From NCBI RefSeq assembly GCF_900091845.1, contig NZ_FMCI01000355.1, positions 1 to 44,977 of the forward strand: a DNA stretch of 44,977 nt, given 5' to 3'. The DNA comes from Streptomyces sp. SolWspMP-5a-2. Lineage in GTDB: Bacteria; Actinomycetota; Actinomycetes; Streptomycetales; Streptomycetaceae. The notes beneath the pieces are model-generated. The model did no database searches. It saw only the letters and a program-made list of their open reading frames with translations, and was not told where the DNA came from. Below, piece by piece: positions 1 to 7,814 of this stretch. How positions within the stretch are numbered: position 1 is the first letter of the stretch; every line of letters begins with the position of its first letter. Position numbers and translations under genes: made by a program.

Positions 1-1658
1 TGGAGCGCTGGCGGCAGGAGCGTCCCGGTGCCGCGCGGTGGCTGCGGTGGACGGTCACGGCGCTCGCCGCCGCCCTCGTCCTGACGGCGCTGCTGCTGCC
101 GGACCGGGCGGGCGCGATCCGGCCCGACCGGTTCACCCGGCTGCCGATGGAGGCGATCCTCGGGGCCGCGCTGGTGATGGTGCTGCCGCGGCGCCCGCGC
201 CAGGTGGTGGCGGCGGTGGCCGGGGCGGCGCTGGGCGCGATGACGGCCCTGAACCTGCTGGACATGGGGTTCGGGGAGTACCTCGGCCGGCCGTTCAACC
301 TGGTGCTCGACTGGGGTCTGCTGCCGGACGCGCAGGCGTACGTGCGGGACGCGATGGGGCGGGCGGCGGCGGTCGGCGCGACGGTCGGCGTGGTGGTGCT
401 GATCCTGCTGCTGCTGACGGTGACGGCGCTGGCGACGGTCCGGCTGGCGCACCTGCTCGCCCGGCACCGGCGCCCGGCGACCCGGGGCACGCTGATCGCC
501 GCCGTCGCCTGGCTGCTCTGCTCGGCGCTGGGCCTGCAGGTCTCCGGGGTGCCGATCGCCGCCGACCGGACGGCGTCGGCGCTGGCGATCCAGGCCCGCC
601 GGGTGCAGGACACGCTGCGCGACGAGGCGGACTTCCGCAAGGTCGCCCGGGTCGACGCGTTCGGGGACACCCCGGGCAGCCAGCTGGTGCCTGACCTGCG
701 CGGCAAGGACATGATCTTCACCTTCATCGAGAGCTACGGGCGCAGCGCGATCGAGGACCCGGTCATGGCGCCGGGCGTGGACCGCACGCTGGCCGCCCGC
801 ACCGAGGCGCTGGCGAAGTCCGGCTTCCACGCGAAGAGCGGCTGGCTGACGTCGGCGACGTACGGCGGCAGCAGCTGGCTGGGGCACTCGACGACCCTGT
901 CGGGGCTGTGGATCGACAACCAGCAGCGGTACCGCACGGTGATGGCGAGCGACCGGATGAGCCTGACGGAGGCGTTCCGCAGGACCGGCGACTGGGACAC
1001 CGTCGGTGTGATGCCCGGGGTGCAGAAGGCGTGGCCCGAGCAGAAGTTCTACGGTCTGGACACGGTCCGCAACGCCTTCCAACTGGGGTACAAGGGGCCG
1101 AAGTTCAGCTGGTCGACGATGCCGGACCAGTACGCCCTCGAAGCCTTCCAGCGGCTGGAGCACGGCAGGAAGCGGGACCGGCCGCTGATGTCGGAGGTGA
1201 TCCTGACCTCCAGTCACCAGCCGTGGGCGCCGATCCCGAAGATGGTCGACTGGGACGAGATCGGCGACGGCTCGGTCTTCGAGGGGATCGAGAAGGCCGG
1301 GAACCGGGCCTCGGACATCATCACCAGCGAGCCCAGGTCCCGTGCGGAGTACGGCAGGTCGATCCAGTACTCGGTGACCGCGCTGACGCAGTGGCTCCAG
1401 CGGTACGGGACCGACGACACCGTCCTCGTCTTCCTCGGCGACCATCAGCCGATCGCCCGGGTGAGCGGGGAGAACGCCAGCCGGGACGTCCCGGTGTCGA
1501 TCGTCGCCAAGGACCCCAAGGTCCTTCAGAAGGTGGCCGGTTGGGGGTGGAGCGACGGTCTGCGTCCGGCGCACGACGCCCCGGTGTGGAAGATGAGCGC
1601 GTTCCGCGACCGCTTCCTGACGGCGTACGGGTCCACCCCGCACCCCAGGAAGGGCTGA
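1..1658 (+). CDS. Membrane sulfatase / LtaS-like phosphotransferase (5' partial)
   Basis: The frame is open from the first bases of the window (frame starting at base 3), so the true start lies to the left; about 551 residues are visible. The N-terminal part has several hydrophobic helices, including one at about residues 18-34, followed by a large extracytoplasmic alkaline-phosphatase-fold domain. Motifs typical of the sulfatase family (PF00884) are visible: IFTFIESYGRSA near the start of the catalytic domain (metal-binding Glu), a Thr/Ser-rich stretch TYGGSSWLGHST where the nucleophile of LtaS-like enzymes lies, and FLGDHQP near the C-terminus (metal-binding Asp-His). Members act on the outer membrane face and transfer phosphoglycerol or hydrolyse sulfate or phosphate esters; the substrate here cannot be told. 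It converges on dusB across a short GC-rich gap. Confidence 0.85.
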   Translation, partial: ERWRQERPGAARWLRWTVTALAAALVLTALLLPDRAGAIRPDRFTRLPMEAILGAALVMVLPRRPRQVVAAVAGAALGAMTALNLLDMGFGEYLGRPFNLVLDWGLLPDAQAYVRDAMGRAAAVGATVGVVVLILLLLTVTALATVRLAHLLARHRRPATRGTLIAAVAWLLCSALGLQVSGVPIAADRTASALAIQARRVQDTLRDEADFRKVARVDAFGDTPGSQLVPDLRGKDMIFTFIESYGRSAIEDPVMAPGVDRTLAARTEALAKSGFHAKSGWLTSATYGGSSWLGHSTTLSGLWIDNQQRYRTVMASDRMSLTEAFRRTGDWDTVGVMPGVQKAWPEQKFYGLDTVRNAFQLGYKGPKFSWSTMPDQYALEAFQRLEHGRKRDRPLMSEVILTSSHQPWAPIPKMVDWDEIGDGSVFEGIEKAGNRASDIITSEPRSRAEYGRSIQYSVTALTQWLQRYGTDDTVLVFLGDHQPIARVSGENASRDVPVSIVAKDPKVLQKVAGWGWSDGLRPAHDAPVWKMSAFRDRFLTAYGSTPHPRKG

Positions 1659-1659
1659 G

Positions 1660-1720
1660 CCCGGGACGGACCTCCCCCGGGCGACACGCGTCCCGGGGCG
1701 GCCGGGTCAGCGTCCCGGGG
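1660..1720. terminator. Hairpin-capable region between convergent genes
   Basis: The gap between the sulfatase and dusB holds the complementary segments GCCCGGGACG (about 1660-1669) and CGTCCCGGGG (1689-1698), which pair at 9 of 10 positions. There is no T-run, as is common for Streptomyces terminators. It is a plausible shared terminator, but the call rests on the inverted repeat alone. Confidence 0.35.
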
Positions 1721-1732
1721 CGGCCGGGTCAG
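1689..1732. repeat. Perfect 22-bp tandem duplication
   Basis: A 22-base unit (CGTCCCGGGGCGGCCGGGTC plus AG) occurs twice head to tail at 1689-1710 and 1711-1732 without a mismatch. The right copy contains the stop codon of dusB, and the left copy therefore carries the same stop trinucleotide just beyond it. It looks like a recent slippage duplication in the 3' flank. Confidence 0.9.
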
Positions 1733-2880
1733 CCGCCGGAGGTGTCCAGCTCCGCTTCCTCGGTGACGCCCGCGCAGTCGTAGGGGTCCTTCAGCCAGCC
1801 GTCGGGCAGCACCACCCGGTTGTTGCCCGAGGTGCGTCCGCGGGGGCCGTCGGCGCCGCTGGGCCAGGGCTGGTCGAGTTCGAGTTCGTCGAGCCCGGCG
1901 CGGAGTTCGGCGAGGGACGAGGTGATCGCGAGGCGGCCGCGCATCTGGGAGCCGACCGCGAAGCCCTTGAGGTACCAGGCGACGTGCTTGCGGAAGTCGA
2001 TGACGCCCCGGGACTCGTCGCCGATCCACTCGCCGAGCAGGGCGGCGTGCCGGACCATGACGTCGGCGACCTGGCGCAGCGTGGGCCTGGCGAGGGCGCC
2101 CGGTGCGGCGGCGCGGCCCTCGAAGGCGGCGACGAGGTCGGCGAAGAGCCACGGCCGCCCGAGGCAGCCGCGGCCGACGACGACGCCGTCGCAGCCGGTC
2201 TCGCGGACCATCCGCAGCGCGTCCTCGGCGGACCAGATGTCGCCGTTGCCGAGGACCGGGATCTCCGGCACGTGCTCCTTGAGGCGGGCGATGGCGTCCC
2301 AGTCGGCGGTGCCGCCGTAGTGCTGGGCGGCGGTGCGGCCGTGCAGGGCGATCGCGGTCACGCCCTCCTCGACGGCGATCCGGCCGGCGTCGAGGTAGGT
2401 GGTGTGGTCGTCGTCGATGCCCTTGCGCATCTTCATGGTGACCGGCAGGTCGCCCGCCCCGGCGACGGCCTCGCGCAGGATGGCGCGGAGCAGGGGGCGC
2501 TTGTAGGGCAGGGCGGAGCCGCCGCCCTTGCGGGTGACCTTGGGGACCGGGCAGCCGAAGTTGAGGTCGATGTGGTCGGCGAGGCCCTCGTCGGCGATCA
2601 TGCGGACGGCCTTGCCGACGACGGCCGGGTCGACGCCGTAGAGCTGGATCGAGCGGGGCTTCTCGGTCGCGTCGAAGTGGATCAGCTGCATCGTCTTGTC
2701 GTTGCGCTCGACCAGCGCCCTCGTCGTGATCATCTCGCTCACGAAGAGGCCCTTGCCGCCGCTGAACTCCCGGCACAGCGTCCGGAACGGCGCGTTGGTG
2801 ATCCCGGCCATCGGGGCCAGGACGACGGGCGGCCACACGGTGTGCGGGCCGATCTGCAAGGGGGACACGGGCTCGGGCAT
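1729..2880 (-). CDS. dusB: tRNA-dihydrouridine synthase, DusB/NifR3 family
   Basis: This 383-residue protein reduces uridine to dihydrouridine in tRNA using FMN and NADPH. The TIM-barrel family signature is complete: PVVLAPMAGITNAPFR at the N-terminus, INLNFGCPVPK-like text (DLNFGCPVPKVTRKGGGSAL) with the catalytic Cys and the following KGGGSAL loop, GNGDIWS and VVVGRGCLGRPW for FMN phosphate binding. I chose the ATG at 2880 (MPEPVSPLQIGP), because the 14 extra upstream residues of the longest frame are not family-like. The C-terminal extension after the conserved barrel and helical domain is normal for actinobacterial members. It is divergent from the MFS gene at 2963 and probably transcribed alone. 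Confidence 0.93.
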   Translation of the reverse strand: MPEPVSPLQIGPHTVWPPVVLAPMAGITNAPFRTLCREFSGGKGLFVSEMITTRALVERNDKTMQLIHFDATEKPRSIQLYGVDPAVVGKAVRMIADEGLADHIDLNFGCPVPKVTRKGGGSALPYKRPLLRAILREAVAGAGDLPVTMKMRKGIDDDHTTYLDAGRIAVEEGVTAIALHGRTAAQHYGGTADWDAIARLKEHVPEIPVLGNGDIWSAEDALRMVRETGCDGVVVGRGCLGRPWLFADLVAAFEGRAAAPGALARPTLRQVADVMVRHAALLGEWIGDESRGVIDFRKHVAWYLKGFAVGSQMRGRLAITSSLAELRAGLDELELDQPWPSGADGPRGRTSGNNRVVLPDGWLKDPYDCAGVTEEAELDTSGG

Positions 2881-2925
2881 GGCCCCATTGTGACGCACCG
2901 GCCAGGACCATGTATCAGTCATTAG

Positions 2926-2955
2926 TTAGACGCACTATCGACATGGGCGTACGAT
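2926..2955 (+). promoter_or_regulatory. Promoter of MFS gene, implying a leaderless start
   Basis: TTAGAC (2926-2931) and TACGAT (2950-2955) are separated by 18 bases and resemble -35 and -10 hexamers. Transcription would begin about 7 bases later, at the ATG at 2963, so the message would be leaderless. No ribosome site precedes that ATG, which agrees. Confidence 0.45.
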
Positions 2956-2962
2956 GGCCCAT

Positions 2963-4408
2963 ATGCCCGAGCTCACCGCGCGCCGCCGCATGCTGGTTCT
3001 CGCCATCTGCTGCATGAGCCTGCTGATCGTCAGCCTCGACGTCACCGTCCTGAACGTCGCCCTCCCCGCGATGCAGAAGGAACTGCACGCCAGCACGTCG
3101 GGGCTGCAGTGGACGATCGACGCGTACACCCTGGTCCTGGCCTCGCTGCTGATGCTCGCGGGCTCCACCGCCGACCGGATCGGCCGCAGGCGGGTCTTCA
3201 TGGCGGGCCTGGTCGTCTTCGGCGTCGGCTCGCTGCTGTGCTCGCTCGCCCCGAACCTGGACGCGCTGATCGCCTTCCGGATGATCCAGGCGGTCGGCGG
3301 CTCGATGCTCAACCCGGTCGCCATGTCGATCATCACCAACACCTTCACCGACCCGCGCGAGCGGGCCAGGGCGATCGGTGTCTGGGGCGCGGTGGTCGGC
3401 ATATCCATGGCGGCGGGCCCGCTGGTCGGCGGGGTGCTGGTCGACTCCGTCGGCTGGCGCTCGATCTTCTGGATCAACCTGCCGGTCGCCCTCGTCGCCC
3501 TGCTGCTGACCCTGCGCTTCGTCCCCGAGTCCCGCGCCCCCAGGGCCCGGCGCCCCGACCCGGTCGGCCAGGTGCTGGTGATCGCACTGTTCGGATCGCT
3601 CACCTACGCGATCATCGAGGCCCCGACCCGCGGCCTGCCGACGGTCCTGCCGTTCGCGATCGTCGCCGCGGCGGCCCTGGCCGCTCTCCTCCGGTACGAG
3701 CCCCGGCGCGACGAGCCCCTCATCGACCTGCGCTTCTTCCACTCGGTCCCGTTCAGCGGCGCCACCGTGATAGCCGTCAGCGCCTTCGCCGCGCTCGGCG
3801 GCTTCCTCTTCCTTTCCACGCTGTACCTCCAGAACGTCCGGGGCCTCGACGCCCTGCACGCCGGTCTGTGGATGATCCCGCTGGCGCTGCCGACGTTCCT
3901 GTTCGCGCCGGTCTCCGGGCGGCTGATCGGCAGCCGCGGCCCGCGCCCCTCGCTGCTGATCGCGGGCACCGCGATGACGGCGAGCGCGCTGCTGTTCGCC
4001 GCGTTCGACGCGGAGACCCACGACACGCTGCTGGTCGTCGGGTACGTGCTGTTCGGCGTCGGGTTCGGGTTCGTGAACGCGCCGATCACCAACACGGCGG
4101 TCTCCGGGATGCCGAGGGCCCAGGCGGGCGTCGCGGCGGCGGTCGCCTCCACCAGCCGCCAGCTCGGGCAGACGCTCGGCGTCGCGGTGATCGGCGCGGT
4201 GCTGGCGTCGGGCGTCGGCACGTCCTCGTTCAAGGACACCTTCGTGACGGCGGCGGCCCCCGGCTGGTGGATCCTCGTCGGCTGCGGGGCGGCGGTCCTG
4301 GTGCTCGGCGCGCTGAGCAGCGGACGCTGGGCCCGGGGCACCGCCGAGCGGACGGCGGCGCGGCTGGAGTCGGCGGAGGTCGGCGAGGCGGCGGGCGTCA
4401 AGGTCTGA
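2963..4408 (+). CDS. MFS drug-efflux transporter, DHA2 (14-TM, EmrB/QacA) family
   Basis: The protein is a proton-driven exporter of the inner membrane, 481 residues from the chosen ATG. The longer frame starts at an ATG at 2954, but that codon lies inside the likely -10 hexamer. About 14 hydrophobic helices are visible. Family motifs include LDVTVLNVALPAM in helix 1, the motif A loop STADRIGRRRVF, and GPLVGGVLVDSVGWRSIFWINLP in helices 5-6, the antiporter signature of DHA2 pumps. The substrate is not predictable; relatives expel drugs, dyes or the host's own secondary metabolites. There is no adjacent regulator on the same strand except the downstream ArsR gene, which has its own promoter. 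Confidence 0.92.
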   Translation: MPELTARRRMLVLAICCMSLLIVSLDVTVLNVALPAMQKELHASTSGLQWTIDAYTLVLASLLMLAGSTADRIGRRRVFMAGLVVFGVGSLLCSLAPNLDALIAFRMIQAVGGSMLNPVAMSIITNTFTDPRERARAIGVWGAVVGISMAAGPLVGGVLVDSVGWRSIFWINLPVALVALLLTLRFVPESRAPRARRPDPVGQVLVIALFGSLTYAIIEAPTRGLPTVLPFAIVAAAALAALLRYEPRRDEPLIDLRFFHSVPFSGATVIAVSAFAALGGFLFLSTLYLQNVRGLDALHAGLWMIPLALPTFLFAPVSGRLIGSRGPRPSLLIAGTAMTASALLFAAFDAETHDTLLVVGYVLFGVGFGFVNAPITNTAVSGMPRAQAGVAAAVASTSRQLGQTLGVAVIGAVLASGVGTSSFKDTFVTAAAPGWWILVGCGAAVLVLGALSSGRWARGTAERTAARLESAEVGEAAGVKV

Positions 4409-4442
4409 GCCGGGCGGGAGCCCCCTGGCGGCCCTTCACCCC

Positions 4443-4472
4443 TTGATAGGCAAGTCGCCGCTTGCCTATGCT
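4443..4472 (+). promoter_or_regulatory. Promoter of arsR-type gene
   Basis: TTGATA (4443-4448) and TATGCT (4467-4472) have an 18-base spacer. The predicted start site is at or next to the GTG at 4479, so the transcript would be leaderless. The operator palindrome fills the spacer and overlaps both hexamers. Confidence 0.6.
4446..4469. promoter_or_regulatory. Perfect 9-6-9 palindromic operator for the ArsR-type repressor
   Basis: ATAGGCAAG (4446-4454), six spacer bases, and CTTGCCTAT (4461-4469) form a perfect inverted repeat. It lies between the -35 and -10 of the gene that encodes a winged-helix repressor, the classic autoregulatory arrangement. Binding there would exclude RNA polymerase. 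Confidence 0.75.
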
Positions 4473-4478
4473 GGGGGC

Positions 4479-4781
4479 GTGGCCGAAGACCTCTTCAAGG
4501 CGCTGGCCGACCCCACGCGCCGCGCCATCCTCGACGAACTCGCGGCCCGCTCCGGGCAGACCCTGTTCGAGATCTGCTCGCGGCTGGCCATGGGGCACCG
4601 GCTCTCCCTCTCCCGTCAGGGGGTCTCCCAGCACCTCGCCGTGCTGGAGGCGGCGGGGCTGGTCGACACGCGGCGGGAGGGGCGCTACAAGTTCCACACC
4701 CTGAACACGGCACCGCTGCGGCAGATCACCGAACGGTGGCCGCCGCCGCCCGCACCGTCCCGACCGGAGAGCACCCCATGA
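4479..4781 (+). CDS. ArsR/SmtB-type winged-helix repressor
   Basis: The 100-residue protein is a small dimeric DNA-binding regulator. The sequence runs VAEDLFKALADPTRRAILDELA, then the recognition segment LSRQGVSQHLAVLEAAGLVDTRREGRYKFHTL, a textbook ArsR helix-turn-helix plus wing. The only Cys (LFEICSRLA) is single, so the metal-sensing CxC site of arsenic or cadmium sensors is absent and the ligand is unknown. I start it at GTG 4479 and not at the longer TTG, because the upstream codons lie in the promoter/operator. Its stop overlaps the ATG of the VOC gene (ATGA), so the two are translationally coupled. It probably represses this two-gene operon. Confidence 0.9.
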   Translation: MAEDLFKALADPTRRAILDELAARSGQTLFEICSRLAMGHRLSLSRQGVSQHLAVLEAAGLVDTRREGRYKFHTLNTAPLRQITERWPPPPAPSRPESTP

Positions 4782-5170
4782 AGATCCAGCTGACCAACGT
4801 CTTCGTCGACGACCAGACCGAGGCCCTGCGCTTCTACACCGAGATCCTCGGCTTCACCAAGAAGCACGACGTGCCGGTGGGCGGGCAGGACCGGTGGCTC
4901 ACCGTCGTCTCGCCCGAGGAGCCCGACGGCACCGAACTCCTCCTGGAGCCCCTGGGCCACCCGGCCGCCAGGACCTACCGCGACGCGCTCGTCGCCGACG
5001 GCGTCCCGCTCGCCCAGTTCACCGTCGACGACGTGCCGGCGGAGTACGAGCGCCTGCGCGCCCTCGGCGTCCGCTTCACCCAGGAGCCGCTGGAGATGGG
5101 CCCGGTCACCACCGCCGTCCTAGACGACACCTGCGGCAACCTGATCCAGCTCGCCTCCCGGCCGCGCTGA
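4778..5170 (+). CDS. VOC family (glyoxalase/bleomycin resistance) protein
   Basis: The 130-residue protein has the single-module vicinal oxygen chelate fold: MKIQLTNVFVDDQTEALRFYTEILGFTKKHDVP for the first beta-alpha-beta-beta-beta half, and a second half ending GPVTTAVLDDTCGNLIQLASRP. The usual metal-ligand positions are hard to assign, but the C-terminal D-x-x-GN-x-I-Q-L motif is diagnostic of this superfamily. Members bind or modify small molecules such as antibiotics, methylglyoxal conjugates or catechols. A GGAGA ribosome site sits at 4766-4770, and the gene overlaps the repressor stop by four bases. The repressor's inducer may be the VOC protein's ligand; that is inference. Confidence 0.88.
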   Translation: MKIQLTNVFVDDQTEALRFYTEILGFTKKHDVPVGGQDRWLTVVSPEEPDGTELLLEPLGHPAARTYRDALVADGVPLAQFTVDDVPAEYERLRALGVRFTQEPLEMGPVTTAVLDDTCGNLIQLASRPR

Positions 5171-5189
5171 CCCCCGGCGCGGCGGGCCC

Positions 5190-6092
5190 TCAGCGCCCGC
5201 GTCCGGCGTGCTCGCGCTCCACCGCGATGGCGTGCAGCCTCTCCAGGCGCTCGCGGGACTCCTCGTCCGCCGGGGTGTAGGTGATCATGCGGGGGCCCTG
5301 CTCGGGGCCGAGGAAGAAGTCCGAGTGGTCCACCGTCACCCGGCCCACCAGGCGGTTGCGGAACTCCTTGCGCTTGCCGCGGGTCGCGACCACCTCGTGC
5401 CGGTCCCAGGCCGCCCGGAACTCCGCGGACTCCGCCGTCAGCCGCTTCAGGAGCGCCTTCCAGGCCGGGTCGGCGAGATGACCGGCCATCGTGGCGCGCA
5501 GCCGGGCGGCCATCAGCCGCTGCGTCTCCTCCAGGTGCACGATCGAGGAGCGCCACTCCGAGTCGGTGTAGGACAGGATCATGCAGTTGCGGTCCTCGGG
5601 CGGCACCGCGTCCAGGTCGCCGAGGAGCAGCCCGTAGGTGCGGTTGTGGGCCAGGATGTCGTAGCGGCTGTTCTGCACACAGGCCGGATTCGGTTCGAGA
5701 CCCGCCAGCACGGCCCGCAGCGCCGGGGTGATCGACGGGCAGGCGGTGGCCGGTGTCGGATCGGTCGCGTCGGCCAGGCGGAAGAGGTGGGCCCGCTCGC
5801 CGGGGTCCAGGAGCAGGGTGCGGGCCAGGGCGTCGAGGACCTGTCCCGAGACCTGGATGTCCCGCGCCTGCTCCAACCACGTGTACCAGGTGACGCCGAC
5901 CGCCGAGAGCTGGGCGACCTCCTCGCGGCGCAGACCGGGCGTCCGGCGGCGCGGGCCGCGGACCAGGCCTACCCGCTCGGGGCTGATGTGCTCGCGGCGG
6001 TGGCGCAGGAAGGCGGCCAGCTCGTGCCGCCGCACGGGTCCCTCGGCGTCCCTCGCGGGCGCGCGGACCGGGGTGGGGGCCGTCGTCGTCAT
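5190..6092 (-). CDS. XRE-type regulator with MmyB-like ligand-binding domain
   Basis: The 300-residue protein has an N-terminal XRE helix-turn-helix at about residues 15-85 (LAAFLRHRREHISPE; RRTPGLRREEVAQLSAVGVTWYTWLEQ; SGQVLDALARTLLLDP) and a C-terminal MmyB-like PAS-type domain (PNPACVQNSRYDILAHNRTY..., RNCMILSYTD, WRAAWDRHEV-like text) that binds fatty-acid-like ligands in characterised relatives. The ATG at 6092 (MTTTAPTP) is favoured over the longer start. It is divergent from an MFS transporter, the usual layout for MmyB regulators controlling the neighbouring gene. Symmetrical elements lie in the shared intergenic region. Confidence 0.9.
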   Translation of the reverse strand: MTTTAPTPVRAPARDAEGPVRRHELAAFLRHRREHISPERVGLVRGPRRRTPGLRREEVAQLSAVGVTWYTWLEQARDIQVSGQVLDALARTLLLDPGERAHLFRLADATDPTPATACPSITPALRAVLAGLEPNPACVQNSRYDILAHNRTYGLLLGDLDAVPPEDRNCMILSYTDSEWRSSIVHLEETQRLMAARLRATMAGHLADPAWKALLKRLTAESAEFRAAWDRHEVVATRGKRKEFRNRLVGRVTVDHSDFFLGPEQGPRMITYTPADEESRERLERLHAIAVEREHAGRGR

Positions 6093-6124
6093 GACTCCAG
6101 GGTGCCGCACCCCGCAGCCTGTTT

Positions 6125-6162
6125 CCAGGTAGTGCCGCTACCAGGATGAAGAGACTCTGGTA
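6125..6162. promoter_or_regulatory. Candidate operator between MmyB regulator and MFS gene
   Basis: Three related half-sites lie in the divergent intergenic region: GGTAG (6128-6132), CTACC (6138-6142, pairing with the first across 5 bases) and CTGGTA (6157-6162), which forms a perfect 6-12-6 inverted repeat with TACCAG at 6139-6144. This is what a dimeric regulator controlling both genes would need. Promoter hexamers are not clear here. Confidence 0.55.
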
Positions 6163-6193
6163 CCCGTCTCGGACCGGTCGCAGGCTCGGTGGT

Positions 6194-7621
6194 GTGACCG
6201 AAACACTCACCTCGCACCCCGTCCGCTCCCCGTCGGCGCCGCCCGCGCTCGGCGGGCTCGGACTGTTCACCGTGCTGCTGGCCGCGGCACTGCCCCTCGT
6301 GGACTTCTTCATCGTCAACGTCGCCCTGCCCACCATGGCCCGCGACCTGCACGCGGGCGACGCCGTCCTGGAACTGGTCGTCGCCGGGTACGGGCTCGCG
6401 TACGCGGTGCTGCTGGTGCCCGGCGGCCGCCTCGGCGACCTGTTCGGACGGCGGCGGCTCTTCCTCGGCGGCATGGCCGCCTTCGGCGTGACCTCGCTGG
6501 CCTGCGGACTCGCGCCGAGCGCCGGGACGCTGGTGGCCGCCCGGGTCGCGCAGGGCGCCGCCGCCGCGCTGATGGTGCCGCAGGTCCTCGCCACCATCCA
6601 GTCGGCGACCGCCGGGCCGCGCCGGGCGCGCGCGATGGGCCTGTACGGGGCCACCGCGGGCCTGTCCATGGTCGCCGGGCAGATCCTCGGCGGGGTCCTG
6701 GTCGCCGCGGACATCGCGGGCTCCGGCTGGCGCGCGGTCTTCCTGGTGAACGTGCCGGTCGTCGTCGCCGGGCTGTTCCTGGCGCCGCGCACCGTCCCCG
6801 AGACCCGCTCCGCGCACCCGGAGCCGGTCGACGGACCCGGCACCGCGCTGCTCGCGGTGTCGCTGCTGACGCTGCTCGCCCCGCTCACCGAGGGCCGGGC
6901 CGCGGGCTGGCCGCTGTGGACGTGGCTGTCGCTGGCCGCGTTCCCGTTCGCCGCCTGGGCCTTCCTCGCCGTGGAGCGGCGGGCCGACCGGCTGGGGCGC
7001 ACCCCGCTGGTGCCGCCCGGCCTGTTCGCGCTGACCTCGCTGCGGCGCGGCCTGGTGATGATCGTGCCGTTCTCGATCGGGTTCAGCGGGTTCATGTTCG
7101 TGATCGCGGTGGCGCTCCAGCAGGGCGCGGGCCTCGGCCCCGTCCCCGCCGGGCTCGCGCTCGTCCCGATGGCGGCCGCCTTCTTCGCGATGTCGCTGGC
7201 CGGGCCGCGCCTGGTCGCCCGGTACGGCACCCGGGTGGTGGTCGTGGGCGCGGTGACGCAGGGCCTCGGGGTGGCCGTGCTGGCGCTGACCGCGTGGCGG
7301 GTCTGGCCGGACCTCGGCCCGGTCGCGCTGCTGCCGGGCGCGGCGATCGCCGGTGCGGGGCAGGCGCTGCAACTGCCGGTCCTGATGCGGGTGGTGCTGT
7401 CCGAGGTGCCGTCGGCGCGGGCCGGGGTCGGCGGCGGGGTGCTGGTGACGACCCAGCAGTCGGCGCTGGCCCTCGGGGTGGCCACGCTCGGCACCCTCTT
7501 CCTCTCCCTGACCGCGCACTGGGGCATGCGGGACGCCCTGGTGGCCACGCTGCTCGTGCAGTTGGCGGGGGTGGTGCTGACGGGTCTGCTCGGCCTGCGG
7601 CTGCCCCGCAGAACCGTGTGA
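6194..7621 (+). CDS. MFS drug-efflux transporter, DHA2 (14-TM) family
   Basis: The 475-residue protein from the GTG at 6194 has about 14 membrane helices. Visible motifs are DFFIVNVALPTMARDLHAG in the first helix region, the motif A loop GGRLGDLFGRRRLF, and GLSMVAGQILGGVLVAADIAGSGWRAVFLVNVP around helices 5-6. It is a proton antiporter for unknown drugs or metabolites. It resembles the transporter at 2963 in architecture but shares no unusual identity by eye, so it is not an obvious recent duplicate. The longest frame would start at 6146, inside the operator region; the GTG start removes it from there. Expression is probably controlled by the divergent MmyB-type protein. Confidence 0.9.
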   Translation: MTETLTSHPVRSPSAPPALGGLGLFTVLLAAALPLVDFFIVNVALPTMARDLHAGDAVLELVVAGYGLAYAVLLVPGGRLGDLFGRRRLFLGGMAAFGVTSLACGLAPSAGTLVAARVAQGAAAALMVPQVLATIQSATAGPRRARAMGLYGATAGLSMVAGQILGGVLVAADIAGSGWRAVFLVNVPVVVAGLFLAPRTVPETRSAHPEPVDGPGTALLAVSLLTLLAPLTEGRAAGWPLWTWLSLAAFPFAAWAFLAVERRADRLGRTPLVPPGLFALTSLRRGLVMIVPFSIGFSGFMFVIAVALQQGAGLGPVPAGLALVPMAAAFFAMSLAGPRLVARYGTRVVVVGAVTQGLGVAVLALTAWRVWPDLGPVALLPGAAIAGAGQALQLPVLMRVVLSEVPSARAGVGGGVLVTTQQSALALGVATLGTLFLSLTAHWGMRDALVATLLVQLAGVVLTGLLGLRLPRRTV

Positions 7622-7691
7622 GCACCGGCGAGGGGGGGCGGCGGGGCCGAACTCCGGCCGGTAGCCGCGGACTTCGCCTCCCCCGCCGGGC

Positions 7692-7727
7692 GGCGACACA
7701 GCGCGACCGGTGGCGACGCAGCGCGAC
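7692..7727. repeat. Two imperfect 20-bp tandem repeats upstream of small Cys/His gene
   Basis: GGCGACACAGCGCGAC (7692-7707) and GGCGACGCAGCGCGAC (7712-7727) are in tandem with a 20-base period and one mismatch. They lie about 90-120 bases upstream of the ATG at 7815 and could be direct-repeat binding sites, two helical turns apart. Nothing else is recognised in the 193-base gap. Confidence 0.6.
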
Positions 7728-7814
7728 GGTCGCTAACGGATTGCCCAACTCGGCGTGAAGGATTCCCCGTTGGCCCCGGTCATGCTGCACACTCCTGGCC
7801 GGAGGCGATTCATC

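Noticed and set aside
2911..2945. Short inverted repeat (TAGT/ACTA) as operator of the MFS gene
   Set aside because: Only four bases pair, and no regulator gene is adjacent; the match is within chance expectation.
4975..7548. A very long minus-strand reading frame of 857 codons
   Set aside because: It runs antisense to the MFS gene and through the MmyB gene in another frame. It is Arg/Pro/Ser-rich without any domain, as expected of a shadow in high-GC DNA.
7692..7727. Tandem repeats as replication iterons or CRISPR
   Set aside because: There are only two copies without spacers of unique sequence, and no replication or cas gene is present.
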